DNA of 35,939 nt from Polysphondylium violaceum (Eukaryota; Evosea; Eumycetozoa; Dictyosteliales; Dictyosteliaceae): NCBI GenBank assembly GCA_000277445.1, contig AJWJ01000230.1:1-35939 (forward strand). The letters are read 5' to 3'. The notes below the pieces were generated by a model. It was given only the letters and a program-made list of their open reading frames with translations, did no database searches and was not told the DNA's origin. The position numbers were made by a program, and so were the translations under genes. Positions 31,311 to 35,939 of the stretch are shown in pieces (within the stretch, counting starts at the first letter, position 1; each line of letters begins with the position of its first letter).

Positions 31311-32244
31311 ATTTCAATTACTTTGGTAAACTCTTATTTTCAAAAAACCTGTAGAAGCGATAAAATCCACAATATTTTAAATACAAGTGTATGTTGCTAT
31401 CTGTCAGAGTTTATAAATTAATATATAAATATATATATATGTGTGTGTGTGTGTGCGTGTGTGTGTTAAGGAGAGCGAAGGTGTGTATGTGTGTGTGTTA
31501 TTTTTTGTGTCTTATGTTGAGTAGTGGTATTGTATATATAAACAGTGTGTGAAGAGGAATAAATATAAATTATGCTTTGCAAAACAATCTTATTTTTATT
31601 TTTTTTATTTTTTTTCATGAAAGAAGATTTTTTTCTTGTTTTTTTTTTTTATTATATTAATTTTCATGACAAATGGGTGGGATTGTTTTTATGTAAAAGG
31701 GAAAAGAATTATCAATAAAAAAAACCAAAATTAAAATATAGTTTTGGAGTTGAAAAGAAAACACAATGGTGAGTGTTTAGATTTATAACTCTTTATTGTC
31801 TGAAAAATCATATCTAACCGAACTCTTTAATAAAACCAACATCTTATACATCATTATTTTCTATAAAGAGTGGGTGTCATAAAATTCTGTCCCAAAAGCT
31901 TATCAACCCAAAGACACCCATGCTCAACATTTAAGTTAAGATGCAGGAAATAGGACATGATTGAATGTGTCAGAGCGCTTTATAGTATAAGCCTCTTCAA
32001 CTAGTATATCAACGAATTGAAAATCGCGTTAGAGAATTGTAAAAAAAAATCAAGATGCTAAACACATTTTGATTGGATTTAATCACTCCAGCATCACAAC
32101 ATTATGAAATGATTGAAGCCTTTATTCAACCATAATGTTAAACAACTTTTTATTCACCCTTCGTCCTATTGTTTATATGTGTAGAAACAAAATAAATAAA
32201 TTATTTTAAATAGTAATGGATTAAAAAGAGTATTTCACAAAGTT
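31311..32244. other. intergenic region between RING gene and myristoylated paralog A
   Basis: A 934-bp gap. It holds alternating TA/TG sequence with a GT run (31425-31467), T-runs (31583-31650) and, from about 31740, a less repetitive stretch of about 480 bp with no open frame. Within that lies a 19-bp sequence (31776-31794) repeated at 34465-34483, a possible stem TGGGTGTC (31872-31879) with GACACCCA (31903-31910 or so), and an isolated AGCGCT near 31974-31979. The stretch from 31740 could be degraded gene or element sequence; none is recognised. Confidence 0.45.
31425..31467 (+). repeat. TA/TG dinucleotide repeat
   Basis: Alternating TATATA running into GTGTGTGTG with a single C interruption, in the upstream region of the RING gene. 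Confidence 0.8.
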
Positions 32245-32877
32245 TTATTTTTCAACAAGGTCATTGTTGGTGGTCCAATCATATATATATTTTCTATCTC
32301 CCTCAATGGAAATTGGAGTGATTGCAAATTTGCCATCGCTTTGGATTAAGTCATTGTCTTTATATTTGAAATGCTCGACACCAAGAATTGATTGAGTATA
32401 GACTTGGGCCATGGCTCCTCTTGGAATCTCTTTATCAATAATAATGAGAGTCTTTGGGAAATCATAAGCTCTGTAAGACCAACGAACAACTTTGCTATTA
32501 ACAAGGAAAAGGAATTGGAGGTTTGTGTTGACTCTAATTGGTAAACCATTATATGGATGGGATTTTCCTACTACTCTATACATAAAAACCCATATAGCAT
32601 TGATATTGACAAATAAATAACCAATGGAATCATCTTGTACTTCGAACACCACTGTCTTGGGAGCACCGATGGAAACAGTAACAATATCTTTTATTTTGGC
32701 AACTAATGTTCTGGCACCTGCAGCTTGTAATTGAAGAGGGAACTTTCCTTCTTTCTTATGTTCTTCCCAATAAAGTTTATTGAGCACAATCAATGCATTC
32801 TCAAATGAATTTTGATTAAAAAGTACGCTGCTTGGATCAAATCTAAGATCTAAAAGTCTTGAGGAAGAGGCACCCAT
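32245..32877 (-). CDS. putative N-myristoylated protein, paralog A
   Basis: Single exon, 210 aa. The start is the ATG giving MGASSSRLLDL; the open frame extends further upstream but has no ATG there and would put a hydrophobic stretch first. Met-Gly with Ser at position 6 fits N-myristoylation. No known domain is recognised. The second half is beta-rich and shared with paralog B: VFEVQDDSIGYLFVNINAIW, KSHPYNGLPIRVNT, LQFLFLVNSKVVRWSY, RGAMAQVYTQSILGVEHFKY. An N-terminal segment (about 20-90) is helical. A small cytosolic, membrane-anchored beta-sandwich is the likely shape. It is divergently arranged with paralog B across 854 bp. Part of it is also copied in the relic at 35205-35517, whose sequence is closer to this paralog. 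Confidence 0.85.
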   Translation of the reverse strand: MGASSSRLLDLRFDPSSVLFNQNSFENALIVLNKLYWEEHKKEGKFPLQLQAAGARTLVAKIKDIVTVSIGAPKTVVFEVQDDSIGYLFVNINAIWVFMYRVVGKSHPYNGLPIRVNTNLQFLFLVNSKVVRWSYRAYDFPKTLIIIDKEIPRGAMAQVYTQSILGVEHFKYKDNDLIQSDGKFAITPISIEGDRKYIYDWTTNNDLVEK

Positions 32878-33212
32878 TATTTTAAAAATATATACAACAA
32901 GAGTGTAATAAATGATTAAAAAATAAAATGGATTTCTTTTATAAAGATGTTTTATATTTGTATTTTTCTTCACTCTTGAAAACTTTTACAAAAAAAAAAA
33001 AGATCCCTAAACTCGAAAGGGGGGTTAAAAGAATTGGTGTTGAAAAAGTACATATATTGAATCTAAAAAAATTGTTATCTATTTCTTTGAAATTAAAAAA
33101 ATCAAATACAACATAATACAAGAGTTGGGGAAAAGATTGGACAATCGGCATTTATATTTTTCACACCACTGAAAAAAAATTACGATTAGTTTTTTTTGAT
33201 TTTTTTTGGATC

Positions 33213-33281
33213 TGCAAACTTATCACAAAAGTTTTGAAAAAAAAATCAAAACTTTCCCCAAAACTTGGATTCATTGAAGTT
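33213..33281 (+). repeat. 69-bp element, copy 1 (hairpin-forming)
   Basis: It begins TGCAAACTTATCACAAAAG and ends TCATTGAAGTT. It is roughly 90% identical to copy 2. Inside, AAAGTTTTGA and TCAAAACTTT are perfectly complementary around an A-loop, giving a 10-bp stem. Confidence 0.8.
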
Positions 33282-33505
33282 ACTTTTTTTTGTTTCTTTT
33301 TATAAAATATCAATTATGCTTTAAGATCCTAAAAATCACAAATTGATCGATAAGAATAGAGTATATACAAATGCCATACAATTCGGAGAAGCTGGTGTTC
33401 TTTTTGTATCCAGGGGAGATTAAATTTTTCATCGAATCTACTTTTTTCATTCATAAGCTAAAACTAAGATTAACTGTTTTCATAGTTTTTTTGCTTGGTT
33501 CAGGG

Positions 33506-33573
33506 TGCAAACTTATCACAAAGGTTTTGAAAAAAAATCAAGACATTCTCCAAGTCTTGGATTCATTGAAGTT
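33506..33573 (+). repeat. 68-bp element, copy 2
   Basis: It is in the same orientation as copy 1 and starts 293 bp downstream, ending 158 bp before the paralog B ATG. The stem is weaker than in copy 1 (GTTTTGA with TCAAGAC, one wobble pair), but a CCAAG-T-CTTGG symmetry is present. Confidence 0.8.
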
Positions 33574-33731
33574 GTGATTTTTATTCTACTTTGTAATTTA
33601 TAATTAAATTTAATTCTTTAAATGTTTTATAAAATCATTTTTAAAAAGAATATTTAAAACACTTTGCTACTGCTCAAAAACAAATCATTCTATCAATTCT
33701 GATTTTTTTTTCTACTTTTTTATTATAAACA

Positions 33732-34403
33732 ATGGGAGCAGTTCAATCCACACAATTAGATCTCAGAAAAGGTGGAAACACTAGTGCCTTTAATGATCCA
33801 AATATACTTGACAGTGTAAAGTCACAAGCCGATGAAATGGTTAGAAATGGAGCCGATGCAAACGCAATAGGTACCAAACAAGTAAGAGGAACTGGTGCAC
33901 TTATTATTCTTAACCAGGTAAAAAATATCCTAGGAAATGTTCTTCCTGGTCCTGGAGCTGGTAAAAGATTTATTGTGGAAATTCAAGATGATTCTGTCGG
34001 CTCATTATTTGTCCTTATCAATGGAGTTTGGCAATATATGTGGATGATCAATGGAAAAGATCATCCCTATAATAACTTTCCCATTAGAGTAGACACTGAT
34101 ATACGATTCCTTTTTCTAGTAAATAGTAAAGCTATTATTTGGACTTACAAGACCTATGCTCAACCACAGACTATTTTGCATATCAACAAAACTAGAAAAA
34201 GAGGATACTATTGCTCTGTGTATGTCCAATCCCCCCTTGGCTATGACGATTACAGCTATGATGAAAACGATGATAGAATCGTAAAAGATAGTAAATATGC
34301 TTCCGGTACTGCCATCCCTCAAATTAGATGCGATAGTCCTTATGCTGTCACATTGAATTGGGATATTTTTGAAAATAAACCTCCACCTAAAAAAGGAGGC
34401 TAA
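33732..34403 (+). CDS. putative N-myristoylated protein, paralog B
   Basis: Single exon, 223 aa, start MGAVQSTQLDL in AAACAATG context, again with Gly2 and Ser6. It is homologous to paralog A over the second half: FIVEIQDDSVGSLFVLINGV, KDHPYNNFPIRVDTDIRF, FLFLVNSKAIIWTYKTY, RGYYCSVYVQSPLGYDDY. The first 85 residues differ and contain a Gly/Pro turn (LPGPGAGKRF). The C-terminus is a short basic Pro/Lys/Gly tail (KPPPKKGG). Identity with A is moderate, so the duplication is not recent. No catalytic motif seen; a membrane-tethered binding domain is a reasonable guess. A fragment from SPLGYDDY onward is repeated at 35517-35711. Confidence 0.87.
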   Translation: MGAVQSTQLDLRKGGNTSAFNDPNILDSVKSQADEMVRNGADANAIGTKQVRGTGALIILNQVKNILGNVLPGPGAGKRFIVEIQDDSVGSLFVLINGVWQYMWMINGKDHPYNNFPIRVDTDIRFLFLVNSKAIIWTYKTYAQPQTILHINKTRKRGYYCSVYVQSPLGYDDYSYDENDDRIVKDSKYASGTAIPQIRCDSPYAVTLNWDIFENKPPPKKGG

Positions 34404-35204
34404 AACAAATAAAAATTAAGAAAGAGTTGTTATTATATAGTTGTAGGAAGCTAAAAAAATGGTATTTAGATTTATAACTCTTTGAATGAAAGCCCCAGCA
34501 ATCATGCATGATCAAAATAATCATCTACATATTATTTCATAATTATCTTATAAATTAAATTTCATCATCACTAATCACATGAAAGTGGTATCTCCATATA
34601 CTATTGCTCAAAAACAGATATATTACTATTAAATCATTTGGTTTATATTGATTGAAATGAAAAAGATTCTCATTCAATTGTTGTTGAAGGTTGGTCAGAG
34701 TATCCTCGGTTGGCCAATTTAAATCTTGATGTTGGCCATTCAAATTCACCAGGTTTAAAGAACAAAAGCAAGAAACTGCTAAAGAACAATCCATATATAT
34801 ACAGTTTTGAGATTGGTGGTTCAGAGACATATATCCTATCTATCTTTTGTAATCTATAGATGTTGAATAGACGAACTTTATTTTTATTGTACTATTTCTT
34901 GCCGTTTCACTTGATTGCCAATTGATTCATCAGAGGCAAAAAACCCTTTCTACATTACATCACCAATTGTATGTGATAGTCTGGATATCTCCATAACTAC
35001 AGATATGTATATTTTGCTAAGAACCACAACGCTCTCCAGTCCATATTGATTGAAAAAAAAAAAAAAAAAATTTAGATCGGAAAAGGACTAATCTATTTCT
35101 TTTTTTTTTACCTCAGAATGAAAAGATATGTAATGTTATGATGAATTTAGTTTTATCATTAATACAATCAAAATGTTTATAGATAAAAAATATTTTAATG
35201 AAAT
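34404..35204. other. intergenic region with one doubtful small ORF
   Basis: An 801-bp stretch between paralog B and the relic. It holds the second copy of a 19-bp repeat (34465-34483), the 91-codon minus-strand frame at 34555-34830, A-runs (35054-35070) and T-runs (35098-35109). Otherwise nothing recognised. Confidence 0.5.
34555..34830 (-). CDS. possible small gene or gene fragment (91 aa)
   Basis: An ATG-started frame of 91 codons with a balanced, non-repetitive composition unlike the AT-noise frames around it. It starts MSLNHQSQNCIYMDCSLAVS and ends RYHFHVISDDEI. It has a mixed hydrophobic/charged pattern (DLNWPTEDTLTNLQQQL, then LIVIYLFLSNSIWRYHF), but no family is recognised. It may be a small orphan gene or the surviving end of a larger one; no expression evidence can be read from the sequence. 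It is antisense to nothing known. Confidence 0.35.
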   Translation of the reverse strand: MSLNHQSQNCIYMDCSLAVSCFCSLNLVNLNGQHQDLNWPTEDTLTNLQQQLNENLFHFNQYKPNDLIVIYLFLSNSIWRYHFHVISDDEI

Positions 35205-35517
35205 TTATTTTACAATATAGTCATTGTGTTTGTCCCAGTCATATACCTAAGTTGAAGCCGGCTCATTTTTAATTTGACCGAGTGTGCCCTTGCCAAGTCG
35301 ATCATTATCTCTATATTTGAAATGCTCAACACCAACATATGATTGAGTATACACATCGGCGGTGACTCTTCTTGGAAGATTCCCTCTAATAGTGAGACAG
35401 TTTTTGCATGCTCATATGTTTTGTAGCACCAACGAATAGCTAGATTATTAACAAGAAAAAGGAATTGGAGGTTGGTATTGACTCTGGCTGGTAAACCATT
35501 ATATGGATGAGATTTTC
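35205..35517 (-). pseudogene. relic of paralog A-type gene (C-terminal half)
   Basis: Read on the minus strand, this piece matches paralog A from the KSHPYNGLP block to the stop: HPYNGLPARVNTNLQFLFLV, then VYTQSYVGVEHFKYRDND, then VYDWDKHNDYIVK. The N-terminal half is absent. The reading frame is disrupted at least once (after the KTYEHAKTV block) and there is an in-frame stop near the end, so it is not a working gene. It stops abruptly at about 35517, where an oppositely oriented piece of the same family begins. Confidence 0.8.
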
Positions 35518-35711
35518 AATCCGTGCTTGGCTATGACGACTACACTTTTCATGAGGATGACGATAGAATTGTAATAGATGGTAACTTCAACTTTAGTCAG
35601 AACCTGCCTCCAAATATACATATGATTGGAGCATTAATGAAAGAACAGTTCCTGGCAAAATCCTACCACCGAAATAAAAGCAAGTTTGTTGTAGAAAGGG
35701 AATTAAATTGA
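35517..35711 (+). pseudogene. relic of paralog B-type gene (C-terminal part)
   Basis: On the plus strand, from about 35517, the sequence matches paralog B starting at its SPLGYDDY block: LGYDDYTFHEDDDRIVIDGN against LGYDDYSYDENDDRIVKDSK. Similarity fades after about 35 codons, though the frame stays open to a stop at 35711. There is no start region. It is joined head-to-head to the A-type fragment, so the pair is a rearrangement product rather than one gene. Confidence 0.75.
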
Positions 35712-35939
35712 GTTGGTATTTTTTATTCTTTTAATAGAGTATGTAATAAAACCACATATGACTGAGGATTGATATCCTTTTATTTTATCATTTAAACCAA
35801 CAATACTTTATTTAGTGCACCATTCACTTTACCTATCAAATTGAATTTTTTTTTTTTTTTTTTAGTGCTAACTTTATCAAACTTCATTGCCAGTATTATT
35901 AACTGTATAGATATATATATATATATATATATATACTAA
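35712..35939. other. AT-rich right end of window
   Basis: No frame of note. It contains a T-run of about 18 (35847-35864) and a TA dinucleotide run (35910-35936) reaching the window edge. Confidence 0.7.
35910..35936 (+). repeat. TA dinucleotide repeat
   Basis: About 12 alternating TA units close to the window end. Confidence 0.85.

Larger units (their letters stand above)
32878..33731. promoter_or_regulatory. divergent region of paralogs A and B with duplicated element
   Basis: An 854-bp AT-rich gap between two divergent paralogs. It contains two direct copies of a 68-69-bp element (33213-33281 and 33506-33573) and many A/T runs. Short frames here have no coding character. The region probably carries both promoters. 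Confidence 0.55.

Noticed and set aside
31740-32220. Mobile-element or further family relic downstream of paralog A
   Set aside because: Only a 19-bp match to the paralog B flank was found; no translated similarity on either strand.
32878-32973. A longer start for paralog A with a hydrophobic N-terminal segment
   Set aside because: The extension has no ATG at its head, and the internal ATG gives the Met-Gly start shared with paralog B.

Overview
The window looks like nuclear DNA of a dictyostelid social amoeba. Intergenic sequence is extremely AT-rich with long A/T homopolymers. Proteins carry Asn, Gln, Ser and Thr homopolymer runs. Introns are short (56-129 nt), GT-AG and AT-rich. One gene encodes FNIP repeats, a family expanded in dictyostelids. 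Coding regions are less AT-rich than in D. discoideum, so a Cavenderia-, Heterostelium- or Polysphondylium-type genome is possible; the species cannot be fixed by reading. No tRNA, rRNA, CRISPR array, transposon or virus-like element was recognised.

Layout, left to right: the 3' tail of an unknown + gene (3-125); GCP3/Spc98 (270-2674, -) and NDC80 (3021-5072, +), divergent across a 346-bp gap with a perfect E2F-type site; a 1.8-kb empty AT-rich gap; a small possible PTB/PH-like protein (6917-7452, +); the Ski2 RNA helicase (7541-11385, -); a six-exon gene for a 1410-aa collagen-like-headed protein (12220-16841, +); an FNIP-repeat protein (16972-18444, -); a Stealth-family sugar-phosphate transferase (19168-20566, +); a GT49/LARGE-like glycosyltransferase (20790-22258, -); PA2G4/EBP1 (23032-24342, -); BCAS2/SPF27 (24870-25625, +); a DUF1289 protein (25768-26131, -); a 1041-aa Ser/Thr/Pro-rich protein with an unrecognised C-terminal domain (26295-29420, -); a two-pass membrane RING-H2 protein (30288-31310, -); and a small locus with two divergent, putatively myristoylated paralogs (32245-32877, - and 33732-34403, +) plus a head-to-head chimeric relic of the same family (35205-35711).

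Eleven gene models needed splicing or a start correction. In every spliced model the frame is restored across the proposed introns, and several restore family-typical residues at the junction. Strands alternate along most of the window, giving short convergent gaps (88-223 bp) and longer divergent gaps.

Most genes are housekeeping: mitotic microtubules and kinetochore (GCP3, NDC80), RNA turnover and splicing (Ski2, BCAS2), growth control (PA2G4), and Golgi glycan work (Stealth, GT49). The less ordinary material is the collagen-like gene, the myristoylated paralog locus with duplicated upstream hairpin elements, and a recurrent GCGC-core motif upstream of many start codons.
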